The translations under genes were made by a program, and so were the position numbers. The notes beneath the pieces are model-generated. The model had not been told where the DNA came from, ran no database searches, and saw only the letters and a list, made by a program, of their open reading frames with translations. Source: Mycobacterium sp. 4858 (GTDB taxonomy: Bacteria; Actinomycetota; Actinomycetes; Mycobacteriales; Mycobacteriaceae). From it: a stretch of 64,000 bases of DNA. The stretch's first letter is position 1, and each line of letters starts with the position of its first letter. This document shows, piece after piece, positions 11,226-21,324 of this stretch. The stretch covers positions 186,001-250,000 of the forward strand of contig NZ_LT968776.1 of the NCBI RefSeq assembly GCF_900240975.1. Direction: 5' to 3'.

Positions 11226-11653
11226 GCCGCAACCGCCTGTTCGTGATCGCGGGCGCGCTCGCGGTGGCCGCCGTCGCCTGCCTGGTGCCCGGAATCATCT
11301 TGCTGCAGAAGAACATCGGGTCCTACATCGCCGGCCACTATCACGAGTACGCCCACGACGCGAACGGGACGCGCTACGAGTGCAGCGGTTCCCCCGACGA
11401 CGTGGCCGACACGCTCGCCGAATACGAGGCGCCCCAGGCCCGCGCCGCCAACGGCGACAACGAGTACCTGCGCTACAGCAACAACATCGTGATCGTCGGC
11501 CCCGACGGCAACCGCCCGTGCAGCATCCGCGTGGAGGGCCTGAACGCCGGATACAGCCACGGCGCCTTCATCTTCCTCGGCCCCGGCTTCACCCCCGGCT
11601 CCCCCTCGGGCGGCGCCGGGGGCACCCCGGGTGGCCCCGGCGGAACCAAATGA
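11222..11653 (+). CDS. DUF4247 exported or membrane-anchored protein
   Basis: A 143-residue protein with an N-terminal hydrophobic segment (LFVIAGALAVAAVACLVPGIIL) that serves as signal or anchor. A small extracytoplasmic domain with two Cys (RYECSG, NRPCSIRVEG) follows, then a flexible Gly/Pro tail (FTPGSPSGGAGGTPGGPGG). Corresponds to Rv2599 by memory. The ATG overlaps the preceding stop, so it is translated with DUF2617. Function unknown. Confidence 0.85.
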   Translation: MSRNRLFVIAGALAVAAVACLVPGIILLQKNIGSYIAGHYHEYAHDANGTRYECSGSPDDVADTLAEYEAPQARAANGDNEYLRYSNNIVIVGPDGNRPCSIRVEGLNAGYSHGAFIFLGPGFTPGSPSGGAGGTPGGPGGTK

Positions 11654-11680
11654 CGGCCCACCACCACAAAGGAGAGAACC

Positions 11681-12136
11681 ATGTACCTCGCCGTCGAGAT
11701 CGGCACCGTCGACCTCAATCCCGTCCTGAGAGGCGCAGTCGCGACGATCCTGTACTTCTGTGTCGGCATGGCGGTACTTCTCGTCGGGTTCTTCGCGGTC
11801 GACGTGTTGACCCCCGGCAATCTGCGCCGACTGGTGTTCATCGACCGTCGGCCCAACGCCGTGGTCATCGCGGGCGCGATGTACATCGCCCTGACCGTCG
11901 TCATCGTCACCGCCATCGCGAACAGCTATAGCCAGCTGGGTCAGGGGCTGGTCGGCGTGGCGGTGTACGGGCTGATGGGCGTGATCCTGCTCGGAATTGC
12001 TTTGGTGGCAATGCATCTGCTGATCCCGGGCAGCTTCCACGAGCACGTCGACGAGCCGGAGCTGCATCCGGGATCGTTCGCGGTGGCGCTGATCCTGCTC
12101 GCGGTGGGATGTGTCACGGCCGCCGCCGTGTCATGA
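11681..12136 (+). CDS. DUF350 membrane protein
   Basis: A 151-residue four-helix membrane protein of the DUF350 family (Rv2600 by memory). Helices are [60 protein letters not shown] and [20 protein letters not shown]. An AAGGAG site precedes the ATG. The stop overlaps the SpeE start as ATGA, tying production of the two membrane proteins together. Function not established. Confidence 0.88.
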   Translation: MYLAVEIGTVDLNPVLRGAVATILYFCVGMAVLLVGFFAVDVLTPGNLRRLVFIDRRPNAVVIAGAMYIALTVVIVTAIANSYSQLGQGLVGVAVYGLMGVILLGIALVAMHLLIPGSFHEHVDEPELHPGSFAVALILLAVGCVTAAAVS

Positions 12137-13731
12137 CATCGGTTGATCTGCCGGCGCCGGAAGTGCGCCGGCCCGCGGATTCCTCGCTGCGCTGGCGGGC
12201 CGTGCTGCTGGCCGCGGTCGCGGCGTGCGCGGCGTCCGGGATCGTCTACGAGCTCGCGCTGCTCACGCTGGCGGCGAGCCTCAACGGCGGCGGGATCGTC
12301 GCCACGTCGCTGATCGTCGCGGGCTACATCGCCGCGCTCGGCCTGGGCGCCCTGGTGATCAAGCCGCTGCTGGCGCACGCGGCCATGGCATTCATCGCGG
12401 TGGAGGTGCTGCTGAGCATCGTCGGCGGCTTGTCGGCCGCGGCGCTGTACACGGTGTTCGCCTTCATCGACGACGAGTCGATGTGGATGCTGGCGGTGGG
12501 CACCGCCCTGATCGGTGGGCTGGTCGGCGCCGAGGTGCCGCTGCTGATGACCATGCTGCAACAGGGGCGGATACGCCCCGAAAAAGACCAGGCTCCCGAC
12601 ACCGGCCGGACCCTGGCCAACCTCAACGCCGCCGACTACCTCGGCGCGTTGCTGGGCGGGCTGGTCTGGCCGTTCCTGCTGCTGCCGCAGCTGGGCATGA
12701 TCCGCGGCGCGGCGGCCAGTGGCATCGTCAACCTGCTGGCCGCGGCGGTTGTGGCGGTGTTCGTGCTGCGCCCGATCGTATCGAGGAGGCAGCTGCTGAC
12801 GGCGCTGTGCGCGCTGGCCGCGGCGCTCGCGCTGTTGGCCACGCTGCTGGCGCGTTCGGCCGACATCGAGACGACGAGCCGCCAGCGGCTCTACGCCGAC
12901 CCGATCATCGCCTACCGGCACTCGGCGTATCAGGAGATCGTGGTGACCCAGCGCGGGAACGATATGCGCCTCTACCTCGACGGCGGCCTGCAGTTCTCCA
13001 CCCGCGACGAGTACCGCTACACCGAAAGCCTGGTCTACCCCGCGCTCGGGGCCGGCGCCCGATCCGTCCTCGTGCTGGGTGGCGGCGACGGCCTGGTGGC
13101 CCGCGAACTGCTGCGGCAGCCGGGCATCACCGACATCGTGCAGGTGGAGCTCGACCCCGCGGTGATCCAGCTGGCGCGCACCACCATGCGCGCGGCCAAC
13201 GGCGGTTCGCTGGACAGCCCGCGGGTCAAGGTGGTGATCGACGACGCGATGCGCTGGCTGCGCGCACCGCACCCGGACGTCATCCCGGCCGGGGGCTTCG
13301 ACGCCGTCATCGTCGACCTTCCCGACCCCGACACCCCGGTCCTGGGCCGGCTCTATTCGACCGAGTTCTACGCGCTCATCGGGCACGCGCTGGCCGCCGA
13401 CGGGCTCATGGTGGTGCAGTCGGGCAGCCCGTTCTCGACGCAGACGGCGTTCTGGCGCACCGCCTCCTCGATCCGGGCGGCCGGCTACACGGTGACGCCG
13501 TACCACGTGTACGTGCCGACGTTCGGCGACTGGGGCTTCGTCCTGGCGCGCCGCGGGGGCAGCGCCCCCACGCCCGTCGTGCCGCCCAACGCGCCGCCGC
13601 TGCGCTTCCTCAACCAGCACGTGCTCGATGCCGCCACAGTGTTTCCCGACGACACCCGGCCCCGCGCTTTGGACCCGTCGACGCTGGACAATCCGCGCAT
13701 CGTCGACGACATGCGGCACGGGTACGACTAG
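12133..13731 (+). CDS. speE: Membrane-fused spermidine synthase-like protein
   Basis: A 532-residue fusion. The first ~220 residues carry about six or seven membrane helices (starting [21 protein letters not shown]). The rest is a spermidine-synthase-type aminopropyltransferase domain with the nucleotide pocket [18 protein letters not shown], the acidic [13 protein letters not shown], and [13 protein letters not shown] at the usual catalytic position. Soluble SpeE enzymes lack the membrane part, so the substrate may be a membrane-near amine and not free putrescine. Corresponds to Rv2601 by memory. The ATG at 12133 overlaps the DUF350 stop. Confidence 0.88.
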   Translation: MTSVDLPAPEVRRPADSSLRWRAVLLAAVAACAASGIVYELALLTLAASLNGGGIVATSLIVAGYIAALGLGALVIKPLLAHAAMAFIAVEVLLSIVGGLSAAALYTVFAFIDDESMWMLAVGTALIGGLVGAEVPLLMTMLQQGRIRPEKDQAPDTGRTLANLNAADYLGALLGGLVWPFLLLPQLGMIRGAAASGIVNLLAAAVVAVFVLRPIVSRRQLLTALCALAAALALLATLLARSADIETTSRQRLYADPIIAYRHSAYQEIVVTQRGNDMRLYLDGGLQFSTRDEYRYTESLVYPALGAGARSVLVLGGGDGLVARELLRQPGITDIVQVELDPAVIQLARTTMRAANGGSLDSPRVKVVIDDAMRWLRAPHPDVIPAGGFDAVIVDLPDPDTPVLGRLYSTEFYALIGHALAADGLMVVQSGSPFSTQTAFWRTASSIRAAGYTVTPYHVYVPTFGDWGFVLARRGGSAPTPVVPPNAPPLRFLNQHVLDAATVFPDDTRPRALDPSTLDNPRIVDDMRHGYD

Positions 13732-13901
13732 GGCGTTTCGAACTTCGCCGGCGCTTTTTCGCGTCCCGCGGCGCACACTGAGCAGCGAGCGCCGGACATC
13801 TCGCGGTTTCTGGTGTTGGGATCGGTAGCCCACCGCTACCGGTGTACTTGCAAAGCGACGCCACCTAGGCGACCCGCCGGACGCAAGCCGAAGGAACGCA
13901 C

Positions 13902-14300
13902 ATGGATATCGCCAGAAAAATGTTGCGGGCCGCGGCCGGCCTGCTTCTCTCAGCCGGCCTTGCAATCGCAGGCATCGGACTGACCCAGGGCATCGCGTAT
14001 GCCAATAAGGGCCCGTTCACGTGGTGTCCAGGGCAGTCCATGGAGTGGCCGAGCGGGCCGAATTCGTCCCGCGGTGTCGCACAGAACTACGTCTGGGATA
14101 TGTCTGTGTGCCACACGTGGTACATCGTCGCCGACGGGTGGGGCAACGTTCCGCGGATCGCGCTCAACGGACAGCCGACGCTGCAAAGTTCACACACCTG
14201 GGACGGCGACAATCCGCCGCCCGACAATCCCTCGGGCGTGAATTGCGGCCCGGGTTGGTGCCCCGTGCCGCCGCACTATGACCCGGGGTTCCACGGATAA
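13902..14300 (+). CDS. Small secreted protein, unknown function
   Basis: A 132-residue protein with a clear signal peptide (basic MDIARKML, then a hydrophobic run to IAYA, cleavage near residue 34). The mature part is Trp- and Pro-rich and has four Cys (FTWCPG, MSVCHTW, GVNCGP, GWCPVPP), fit for two disulfides outside the membrane. The GAAGGA site precedes ATG 13902. A hairpin (CGGTAGC/GCTACCG at 13823-13841) lies upstream. I do not recognise a family. Confidence 0.75.
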   Translation: MDIARKMLRAAAGLLLSAGLAIAGIGLTQGIAYANKGPFTWCPGQSMEWPSGPNSSRGVAQNYVWDMSVCHTWYIVADGWGNVPRIALNGQPTLQSSHTWDGDNPPPDNPSGVNCGPGWCPVPPHYDPGFHG

Positions 14301-14328
14301 GCCGGTGACGGGAGAGCAAGGAGTCGAC

Positions 14329-15363
14329 ATGAGCATCAACGAACAGTCTCCCGCGTCGCGCCCGTTCGTGGCGTCCTGCTCGATCTACTCGCCCAATTGG
14401 GCCAAACTGACCGGCAAGCGCGCGACGATCTACATCCAGATCGGCTTTTGGGCGATCGTTTTGAGTGTGGTGCTGATGATGGTTGGACGCACCTTTGGCA
14501 ACTCGCGCGGCTCCCACCGGTCCTTCCCGAACGTTCCCGGCCCGGTGATCGCCTACGGCTGGCTGGCGTTGTTGGCCGTTTTGGGGTTCGCCCTCGGCGC
14601 CCTGTTCCTTTGGCGATGGCGCCGCAAGTACCACCTGGACGTCACACCCGAGGGGCTCACGATCGACGGGGGTCGGGGCGATTTCTACTCATTCGCTGAC
14701 GCCCAGCTAGGCCTGTGGGCGAGTACGGGGCTGGCGCTTCATCTGCGACGGGGCCCCCACCAATTCATTCTCGGCGGACGCGACTGTCGCGTTGGCCCGA
14801 CGACACCGCTCAGTGCCCCGCCGGCGCCGCTCGTCGACGCCTGGTTGTCCCAGCCGGAGTTCGTCGCGATGTTGTCCCTGAGCGGCCGCTGGCGCGGCTT
14901 GGCTGTGGGCGAACCCGCACCGGGGGATCCGGTTCGCTGTGTGCTGTTTCCGAACCCTTTGTTGATCCAGCAGATGGGGCCGTTCGCGCTGATGAAGAAA
15001 CAGCGATTGACGCAATCCCTGTCACAGCCGCAGCTGTTCGTCGACGTCGATGACGACACGATCCGGGTGATCGACGCGGACAGCAACGCGCTTACCGCCT
15101 CGGCATCGCTCTCGCAGGTGACCGCGACCAGGGCCACCTACCGGCTCGACGATGTTGCCGGCCAGTACTTTTCCACGATGCCCGCTGTGACCCTTGGCGT
15201 TCCCGGTTCCCAACCACTGACCATCGGATGCCGGGACTTCAGCGGGCTGAAGCAGCGATTCCTATGGGGCGAAAACGTGGCCATGATCAACGACCCTCCG
15301 GCTTATGCCGTCTCGGGCGCCGACTGGATGACGCTGACAGAAAAGCTCCACTTGGCCTCGTAA
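14329..15363 (+). CDS. Two-helix membrane protein, unknown function
   Basis: A 344-residue protein with two membrane helices (IYIQIGFWAIVLSVVLMMVG and VIAYGWLALLAVLGFALGALFLW), then a PH-like beta-rich cytoplasmic region (KYHLDVTPEGLTIDGGRGDFYSF). The ATG at 14329 follows AAGGAG by five bases; the longer frame from 14278 lacks such a site. It is 28 bp after the secreted protein, so the two may form an operon. I do not recognise a named family. Confidence 0.75.
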   Translation: MSINEQSPASRPFVASCSIYSPNWAKLTGKRATIYIQIGFWAIVLSVVLMMVGRTFGNSRGSHRSFPNVPGPVIAYGWLALLAVLGFALGALFLWRWRRKYHLDVTPEGLTIDGGRGDFYSFADAQLGLWASTGLALHLRRGPHQFILGGRDCRVGPTTPLSAPPAPLVDAWLSQPEFVAMLSLSGRWRGLAVGEPAPGDPVRCVLFPNPLLIQQMGPFALMKKQRLTQSLSQPQLFVDVDDDTIRVIDADSNALTASASLSQVTATRATYRLDDVAGQYFSTMPAVTLGVPGSQPLTIGCRDFSGLKQRFLWGENVAMINDPPAYAVSGADWMTLTEKLHLAS

Positions 15364-15383
15364 TGCCGACGACCGGCCGACCC

Positions 15384-16139
15384 TCAGTCCTCGTCGAGGG
15401 CGGCCAGAACCTCGTCGGACAGGTCGACGTTGGTCCAGACGTTCTGCACGTCGTCGCTGTCTTCCAGGGCGTCGACGAGCTTGAACACCTTCCTGGCGCC
15501 GTCGACGTCCACCGGCACGCTGACCGAGGGCTGGAAGCTGGCCTCCGCGGACTCGTAGTCGATGCCGGCGTCCTGCAGGGCGGTCCGCACGGCGACCAAG
15601 TCCGTTGGCTCCGAGATGATCTCGAAGCTTTCGCCCAGGTCGTTGACGTCCTCGGCGCCCGCGTCCAGCACGGCGGCCAGCAGGTCGTCCTCGGTCAGCC
15701 CGTTCTTCTCCAGGGTCACCACGCCCTTGCGGGTGAACAGATACGACACCGAGCCCGGATCGGCCATGGTTCCGCCGTTGCGGGTCACCGCCACCCGAAC
15801 CTCACCGGCCGCGCGGTTGCGGTTGTCGGTCAGGCACTCGATCAGCACCGCCACGCCGTTGGGCCCGTAACCCTCGTACATGATCGTCTGGTAGTCGGCG
15901 CCGCCGGCTTCCTCGCCGGCACCGCGCTTGCGGGCGCGCTCGATGTTGTCGTTGGGCACCGAGGTCTTCTTCGCCTTCTGGATGGCGTCGTAGAGGGTCG
16001 GGTTGCCGGCCGGGTCCCCGCCCCCGGTACGGGCGGCGACCTCGATGTTCTTGATCAGCCGGGCAAACTCCTTGCCCCGGCGCGCGTCCTTGACGGCCTT
16101 CTGGTGCTTGGTGGTGGCCCACTTGGAATGGCCGCTCAT
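15384..16139 (-). CDS. YebC/TACO1 family protein
   Basis: A 251-residue member of the YebC family, long annotated as transcription regulators and now linked to helping ribosomes through difficult proline-rich stretches. The hallmark N-terminus [25 protein letters not shown] and the acidic C-terminal region ([21 protein letters not shown]) are present. It lies downstream of pdxT with a 134-bp gap. Corresponds to Rv2603c by memory. Confidence 0.93.
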   Translation of the reverse strand: MSGHSKWATTKHQKAVKDARRGKEFARLIKNIEVAARTGGGDPAGNPTLYDAIQKAKKTSVPNDNIERARKRGAGEEAGGADYQTIMYEGYGPNGVAVLIECLTDNRNRAAGEVRVAVTRNGGTMADPGSVSYLFTRKGVVTLEKNGLTEDDLLAAVLDAGAEDVNDLGESFEIISEPTDLVAVRTALQDAGIDYESAEASFQPSVSVPVDVDGARKVFKLVDALEDSDDVQNVWTNVDLSDEVLAALDED

Positions 16140-16273
16140 CGGTGTCTCTTACCTCTTCTGTCTTCGAAAGTTCGCCAGACGAGTCTACGTGCACGTCGAG
16201 CGTGGGCTTTATGTACGTGATCGGCCCCGAATTCGTCCATAGGCCCCACACTCGATGCAGCGGGCGCCAGCGT

Positions 16274-16870
16274 TCAGGCGACGCCGTTGACGATGTCCAC
16301 GAAGAGCTGGTGGACGCGGCGATCGCCCGTCATCTCGGGGTGAAACGCCGTCGCCAACTTGGCGCCCTGCCGCACCGCGACCGTGTGCCCCGACGCCTCG
16401 GCCAGCACCTGCACCTCGGCACCGGCGCGCTCGACCCACGGGGCGCGGATGAACACCGCGCGCACCGGGCCGTCCAGACCGGCGAACGGTATGTCGCCCT
16501 CGAACGAATCGACCTGACGCCCAAAGGCGTTGCGGCGCACCGTCATATCGATCGCACGCAGCGGCAGCGCCTCCCGGCCGCCCGCGCCGGCGTCGAGGAT
16601 CTCGCTGGCCAGCAGGATCATGCCCGCGCACGCACCGTAGGCGGGCAGCCCGTCGGCGAGCAGCCCGCGCAGCGGCTCCAGCAGGTCGAGGTCGAGCAGC
16701 AGGTGGCTCATGGTGGTGGACTCGCCACCGGGAATGACCAGCCCGTCGACCTTCTCCAGCTCGTCGCGGCGCCGCACCGGCATCGCCTCGGCCCCGGCTT
16801 CGTCCAGCGCGGCCAGGTGTTCGCGGGTGTCCCCCTGCAGCGCCAGCACCCCGATTCGGGGACCGCTCAC
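16274..16870 (-). CDS. pdxT: Pyridoxal 5'-phosphate synthase glutaminase subunit PdxT
   Basis: A 198-residue class I glutaminase that feeds ammonia to PdxS for de novo PLP synthesis. The nucleophile Cys is in [12 protein letters not shown], the oxyanion region in IPGGESTTM, and the His-Glu pair in AFHPEMTGD. The GTG start at 16870 overlaps the thioesterase stop (GTGA), and the protein begins with the family [14 protein letters not shown]. Operon with pdxS through tesB. Confidence 0.97.
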   Translation of the reverse strand: MSGPRIGVLALQGDTREHLAALDEAGAEAMPVRRRDELEKVDGLVIPGGESTTMSHLLLDLDLLEPLRGLLADGLPAYGACAGMILLASEILDAGAGGREALPLRAIDMTVRRNAFGRQVDSFEGDIPFAGLDGPVRAVFIRAPWVERAGAEVQVLAEASGHTVAVRQGAKLATAFHPEMTGDRRVHQLFVDIVNGVA

Positions 16871-17703
16871 GGCTGGAATCCGAGCTGGAAGCGGGTCAGC
16901 CCCTCCTGCATGACCGCCGCCACCATCTCGCCGGACTGGGTGAAGATCTTGCCCTGGCACAGCGAGCGGCCGCCGCTGGCCGACGGCGACGACTGGTCGT
17001 AGAGCAGCCACTCGTCGGCCCGGAACGCGCGCATGAACCACATCGCGTGGTCCAGCGACGCCACCTGCAGATGCTCGCGCACGTCGAGGTGGTTGACCTG
17101 CGCCGATCCCAGCAGCGTGAGGTCGCTCATGTAGGCCAGGGCGCAGATGTGCAGCACCGGATCGTCCGGCAGCGGGTCACGGTGGCGAAACCACACCTGC
17201 TGCTGGGAGGCCTTGCCGGGCGACAGCTGCAGCTGTTCGCGCGGCACGATGCAGACGTCCCACTCCTCGAACTGCTTGAATCCGGCGTCGTCGAACACCT
17301 TGATCGAGTCCAGGCCGGGCAGCCCCTCGGGCGGGGGCGCGGCCGGCATCACATCCTGGTGGTGGATGCCCTCCTGGTCGGTCTGGAAGGACGCCCCCAT
17401 GCTGAAGATGATTTCCCCGTGCTGGATCGCGTTGACGCGCCGGGTGGCGAACGACCCGCCGTCGCGGGTGCGCTCGACGATGAAGACCGTGGGCTCGTTG
17501 GCGTCCCCGGGCCGCAGGAAGTAGCCGTGCAGCGAGTGCACCTGGTAGCGCGGGTCGACGGTGCGCACCGCCGAGACGAGCGACTGGCCGGCGACGTGGC
17601 CGCCGAACGTGCGCTGGAAATATCCCGACTCCGGGCTGAACACCCGACCGCGATAGATGTTGACCTCGAGTTGCTCGAGATCAAGGATCTCTTCGATCGC
17701 CAC
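16867..17703 (-). CDS. tesB: Acyl-CoA thioesterase II
   Basis: A 278-residue double-hotdog thioesterase that cleaves acyl-CoA to free fatty acid and CoA. The two hotdog halves are visible ([17 protein letters not shown] near residue 35; [25 protein letters not shown] near 215), the second with the Asp of the catalytic triad. It is embedded between pdxS (9 bp upstream) and pdxT (GTGA overlap), an arrangement also remembered for Rv2604c-Rv2606c. There is no obvious link to vitamin B6. Confidence 0.95.
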   Translation of the reverse strand: MAIEEILDLEQLEVNIYRGRVFSPESGYFQRTFGGHVAGQSLVSAVRTVDPRYQVHSLHGYFLRPGDANEPTVFIVERTRDGGSFATRRVNAIQHGEIIFSMGASFQTDQEGIHHQDVMPAAPPPEGLPGLDSIKVFDDAGFKQFEEWDVCIVPREQLQLSPGKASQQQVWFRHRDPLPDDPVLHICALAYMSDLTLLGSAQVNHLDVREHLQVASLDHAMWFMRAFRADEWLLYDQSSPSASGGRSLCQGKIFTQSGEMVAAVMQEGLTRFQLGFQP

Positions 17704-17712
17704 TGACTGTTC

Positions 17713-18624
17713 TTACCAGCCGCGTTCGGCCAGCCGATGGGGCTGCGCGATCTGCTCGACGTTGATGCCCACCATCGGCTCGCCCAGGCCGCGCGACACC
17801 TTGGCCAGCACGTCCGGGTCGTCGTAGAACGTGGTGGCCTTGACGATGGCGGCGGCGCGCTGCGCGGGATCCCCCGACTTGAAGATGCCGGAGCCGACGA
17901 AGACGCCCTCGGCGCCAAGTTGCATCATCATGGCCGCGTCGGCGGGGGTGGCGATGCCGCCGGCGGTGAACAGCGTGACGGGCAGCTTGCCGGCGCGGGC
18001 CACCTCGACGACGAGCTCGTACGGCGCGCGCAATTCCTTTGCGGCGACGTATAATTCGTCCTCCGACATCGAGGTCAGCCGTCGGATTTCACCGCTGATC
18101 GCCCGCATGTGCGTGGTCGCGTTGGAGACGTCTCCGGTGCCGGCCTCGCCCTTGGACCGGATCATCGCCGCGCCCTCGCTGATGCGGCGCAGCGCCTCGC
18201 CCAGGTTGGTCGCCCCGCACACGAACGGCACGGTGAACTTCCACTTGTCGATGTGATGGGTGTAGTCGGCCGGGGTCAGCACCTCGGACTCGTCGACGTA
18301 GTCGACGCCGAGGCTCTGCAGGATCTGCGCCTCGACGAAATGCCCGATGCGCGCCTTGGCCATCACCGGGATGGTGACCGCGGCGATGATGCCCTCGATC
18401 ATGTCCGGGTCGCTCATCCGCGACACCCCGCCCTGGGCGCGGATGTCGGCGGGCACCCGTTCCAGCGCCATCACCGCGACGGCGCCGGCGCCCTCGGCGA
18501 TGCGGGCCTGCTCGGGGGTGACGACGTCCATGATGACGCCGCCCTTGAGCATCTCGGCCATGCCGCGCTTGACCCGCGCGGTTCCGGTGCGTCCGCTGCC
18601 GTTCGGTGACGCGGCGGTATCCAC
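17713..18624 (-). CDS. pdxS: Pyridoxal 5'-phosphate synthase PdxS
   Basis: A 303-residue (beta/alpha)8 enzyme that makes PLP from ribose 5-phosphate, glyceraldehyde 3-phosphate and ammonia from PdxT. Signature segments are [34 protein letters not shown] with an active-site Lys, and [14 protein letters not shown]. The start [11 protein letters not shown] is followed by the conserved KRGMAEML. First gene of pdxS-tesB-pdxT. The separate pdxH gene remembered next to it in M. tuberculosis is absent here. Confidence 0.97.
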   Translation of the reverse strand: MDTAASPNGSGRTGTARVKRGMAEMLKGGVIMDVVTPEQARIAEGAGAVAVMALERVPADIRAQGGVSRMSDPDMIEGIIAAVTIPVMAKARIGHFVEAQILQSLGVDYVDESEVLTPADYTHHIDKWKFTVPFVCGATNLGEALRRISEGAAMIRSKGEAGTGDVSNATTHMRAISGEIRRLTSMSEDELYVAAKELRAPYELVVEVARAGKLPVTLFTAGGIATPADAAMMMQLGAEGVFVGSGIFKSGDPAQRAAAIVKATTFYDDPDVLAKVSRGLGEPMVGINVEQIAQPHRLAERGW

Positions 18625-18846
18625 TGCTGATCTCCTTCAACCGTTGTCGCCCCAGTCTAGTGGGGGGCGCGACACGGATTTGCCAACCGCCGAGCGACAA
18701 AGGGCCGATTGGCCCTAGGCCCCGAAATCGAGCCCTTGCTACACACGTCTTCGTTAGCTTGCTCACACCGTTGCTGCGAGGCGACGGATAGCGGGGCCAC
18801 GTAGTTGCGGGACGGCGGCCGTCGACCGGGCTGAGGAGGGGTCGGG
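18625..18846. other. Divergent promoter region, pdxS / PPE
   Basis: 222 bp between divergent genes, holding both promoters. No clear operator or conserved RNA element was seen. Confidence 0.5.
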
Positions 18847-19986
18847 ATGGTGCCGGATTTTGGGCTGCTGCCGCCCGAGATCAATTCCGGTCTGATGTAT
18901 GCCGGTCCGGGCTCGGGGTCCGTGCTGGCCGCCGCGTCCGCGTGGGCGGGGTTGGCCGCCGAGCTGGGCTGGGCGGCGTCGTCGTATGCGACGGTGGTCG
19001 CGGCGTTGGCGGGCGGCCCGTGGCTGGGTCCGTCGGCCGTCGCGATGGCGGCCGCGGCCAGCCCGTTCGTCACCTGGTTGGCGGCCACCGCGATCGAGGC
19101 CGAGCAGGTGTCGACCCAGGCGATGGCGGCGGCGGCCGCGTACGAGGCGGCGTTCGCGATGACCGTGCCGCCGCCCGTGATCGCCGCCAACCGCGCCCAG
19201 TTGATGACGTTGGTCGCGACGAACTTCTTCGGTCAGAACACCCCCGCGATCATGGCCACCGAGGCGCAATACACGGAGATGTGGGCCCAGGACGCCGCCG
19301 CGATGTCCGCCTACGACGCCGCCACGCTGGCGGCGGCCGCCCAGTTGACGGCCTTCACCGAACCGCCCGACGGCCTGGGCGCCGCCCCTCAGCCCGTCGA
19401 CAGCCTCGCGACCGCCGCGGATTCGGCGGCGACCCAGACGCAATCGGTCACGTCGGACGCCCAGCTGATGTCGTCGCTGTTCGACTCGTTCGGGCTCTCG
19501 CCGTCGTCGGCCTCGGGGCTGTCGCCGCTGGAGATGCTCTCGATGAGCGGCGAATTCGCGCTGCAACCCATGAGCATGCTGATGAGCCAGCTCGTCGGCC
19601 AGTTCATGGGTGGCGCCAACCCGTTGATGAGCGGCGCCGTCGGCGGCATGCCGTCGATGGGTTCGGTATTGGCGTCCGCCGGTTCGGCCATGGGGACCAC
19701 GAGCCCGTCCCAACTCGGCGCCCCCGCGGTGCTGGCGGACGTCGGACGGGCGGGTTCCGTTGGGGCGCTGTCGGTTCCGCCGAGCTGGACCACCGAGGTG
19801 CAGGCGACGTCGCCGGCTGGGCCGGTTGCCGGGTTACCGGCCACCGGTGTTAGCCAGGTGACGCCCAACCTGCCGAGGGTGCCGTTCAAGCCCGCGGTCA
19901 GCACGGGTGGGCGCGGGGTGGCCGGGGTTGCCCCGGCGGCCGAGGCGTCGCGCTCCGGCGTGGTGGCGCGCCCGGTGGTCGGCTAG
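18847..19986 (+). CDS. PPE family protein, SVP subgroup
   Basis: A 379-residue PPE protein. The PPE domain (residues 1-180) has [20 protein letters not shown] and the long helical hairpin, including a [11 protein letters not shown]-type WxG turn; such domains pair with a PE partner for ESX export. The C-terminal part has the SVP-subgroup motif GALSVPPSW near residue 315, with low-complexity Met/Ser-rich sequence before it. It is followed 15 bp later by a PE gene, the reverse of the usual PE-then-PPE order. Confidence 0.92.
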   Translation: MVPDFGLLPPEINSGLMYAGPGSGSVLAAASAWAGLAAELGWAASSYATVVAALAGGPWLGPSAVAMAAAASPFVTWLAATAIEAEQVSTQAMAAAAAYEAAFAMTVPPPVIAANRAQLMTLVATNFFGQNTPAIMATEAQYTEMWAQDAAAMSAYDAATLAAAAQLTAFTEPPDGLGAAPQPVDSLATAADSAATQTQSVTSDAQLMSSLFDSFGLSPSSASGLSPLEMLSMSGEFALQPMSMLMSQLVGQFMGGANPLMSGAVGGMPSMGSVLASAGSAMGTTSPSQLGAPAVLADVGRAGSVGALSVPPSWTTEVQATSPAGPVAGLPATGVSQVTPNLPRVPFKPAVSTGGRGVAGVAPAAEASRSGVVARPVVG

Positions 19987-20001
19987 GCGGGCGGCGATGC
20001 G

Positions 20002-21321
20002 ATGTCGTATGTGATCACGGCCCCGGAGACGTTGACGGCGGCCGCCGGCGATTTGCAGGGAATCGGTTCGGCGATCGCCGCCGCCGACGGGGCGGCGGCC
20101 ACCCCGACGACCATGGTGTTCCCCCCGGCCGCGGACGCGGTGTCCCTGCGCACCGCGGCTCTGTTCGCCACGTACGGCCAGCGCTACCAGGAGCTAGCGA
20201 CGCGCGCGGAAGCCTTCCATCAGCGGCTCGTGCAGACACTGCTCGGCAGCAGCGATTCGTATGCCCAGGCCGAAGCCTCCAACGCGGCCGCCACGCAACT
20301 GACGCCGGCGCTGCCCTCGCAACAGACGGTGAGTGGAGGCTTGAGCTTGGCCAGCCAAGCGCCAAGCACCCCGACGACGACGTCGTCGACCAACGTGGCG
20401 TTGATCATGGGCGGCACCGGGAACCCGCAACCCACCCCCTCCTACGTGACTTCGGTCTACAACACCTACATCGCGCCGCATTACCCCGGCTATACGCCGG
20501 AGGGCCTGACCACGCCGGAGGACTTCTGGCCCGTCACCGGCCTCACGAGCGAAACGTTCGGCCAGTCGGTCCGACAGGGCGTGACGATACTGAACAACGC
20601 GATCCTGACCGAAACCGGCGCAGGCAATCATGTTGTCGTCCTGGGCTATTCGCAAAGCGCCACCATCGCCACCCTGGAAATGCGCTATCTGGACGCCCTG
20701 CCCGCAGCCATCCGGCCGAGTTCGGACCTGCTGTCGTTCGTGTTGCTCTCCGACCCAAACGTTCCGGGCACCGGTATCCTGACGCACTTCATCCCCGGCT
20801 TCGGGGCGTTTCACGTGGTGACCCCGGTGGACACCCTCTACCAGACCGCCATCTACACGCTGCAATACGACCCCGTCGCCTACTTCCCGCGGTCGATCTT
20901 CAACATTGCGGCCGACCTCAACGCCCTGTTGGGCTTCCCCTACCTGCACGGGACCTACCCGACTCTGAGCGCGGCGCAGGTCGCCACGGCCATCCAGACG
21001 CACATCGGGATGACCACCTACTACCTGATTCCCACACAAAACCTGCCCCTCCTGGACCCGCTGCGCCTGATCCCCGTCTTCGGCAACCCGCTGGCCGACC
21101 TGCTCCAGCCCTTCCTGCGCCCGTTCGTCGACTTCGGTTACGCCACCGGCCTTCCCGGACCGTTCCAGACCCTCTCGGTCACCGTTGCCGGTGGCCTGAG
21201 CCCGGTTGGCGCGCAGGCGATTCCGGAATCACTGTCCGCAGGGTTGAGCCTGCCACCGGAGTCGCTGGCAGCGGGGTTGAGCCTGCCGCCCGACCTCCAT
21301 GTCGCGATCGACGGGTTCTAG
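20002..21321 (+). CDS. PE family protein with PE-PPE esterase domain
   Basis: A 439-residue protein. Residues 1-100 form a PE domain (MSYVITAPETLTAAAGDLQGI, ATYGQRYQELATRAEAFH). Residues ~130-370 are the PE-PPE serine-hydrolase domain: LIMGGTGNPQPTPSY, the nucleophile Ser in VLGYSQSATIA, and a cutinase-like core. Such proteins are exported by ESX-5 and act on acyl esters. The C-terminus carries a 33-bp imperfect tandem repeat. It lies directly after the PPE gene and probably pairs with it for export. ATG at 20002 starts the canonical PE sequence. Confidence 0.9.
   Translation: MSYVITAPETLTAAAGDLQGIGSAIAAADGAAATPTTMVFPPAADAVSLRTAALFATYGQRYQELATRAEAFHQRLVQTLLGSSDSYAQAEASNAAATQLTPALPSQQTVSGGLSLASQAPSTPTTTSSTNVALIMGGTGNPQPTPSYVTSVYNTYIAPHYPGYTPEGLTTPEDFWPVTGLTSETFGQSVRQGVTILNNAILTETGAGNHVVVLGYSQSATIATLEMRYLDALPAAIRPSSDLLSFVLLSDPNVPGTGILTHFIPGFGAFHVVTPVDTLYQTAIYTLQYDPVAYFPRSIFNIAADLNALLGFPYLHGTYPTLSAAQVATAIQTHIGMTTYYLIPTQNLPLLDPLRLIPVFGNPLADLLQPFLRPFVDFGYATGLPGPFQTLSVTVAGGLSPVGAQAIPESLSAGLSLPPESLAAGLSLPPDLHVAIDGF
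21226..21291 (+). repeat. 33-bp imperfect tandem repeat in PE gene
   Basis: Two in-frame 33-bp units encode ESLSAGLSLPP and ESLAAGLSLPP. GGGTTGAGCCTGCC recurs at 21241 and 21274. Confidence 0.8.
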
Positions 21322-21324
21322 CGG

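Noticed and set aside
12109-12132. Longer N-terminus for the SpeE-like protein
   Set aside because: The extra residues (MCHGRRRV) are out of character, and the ATGA overlap at 12133 is the natural start.
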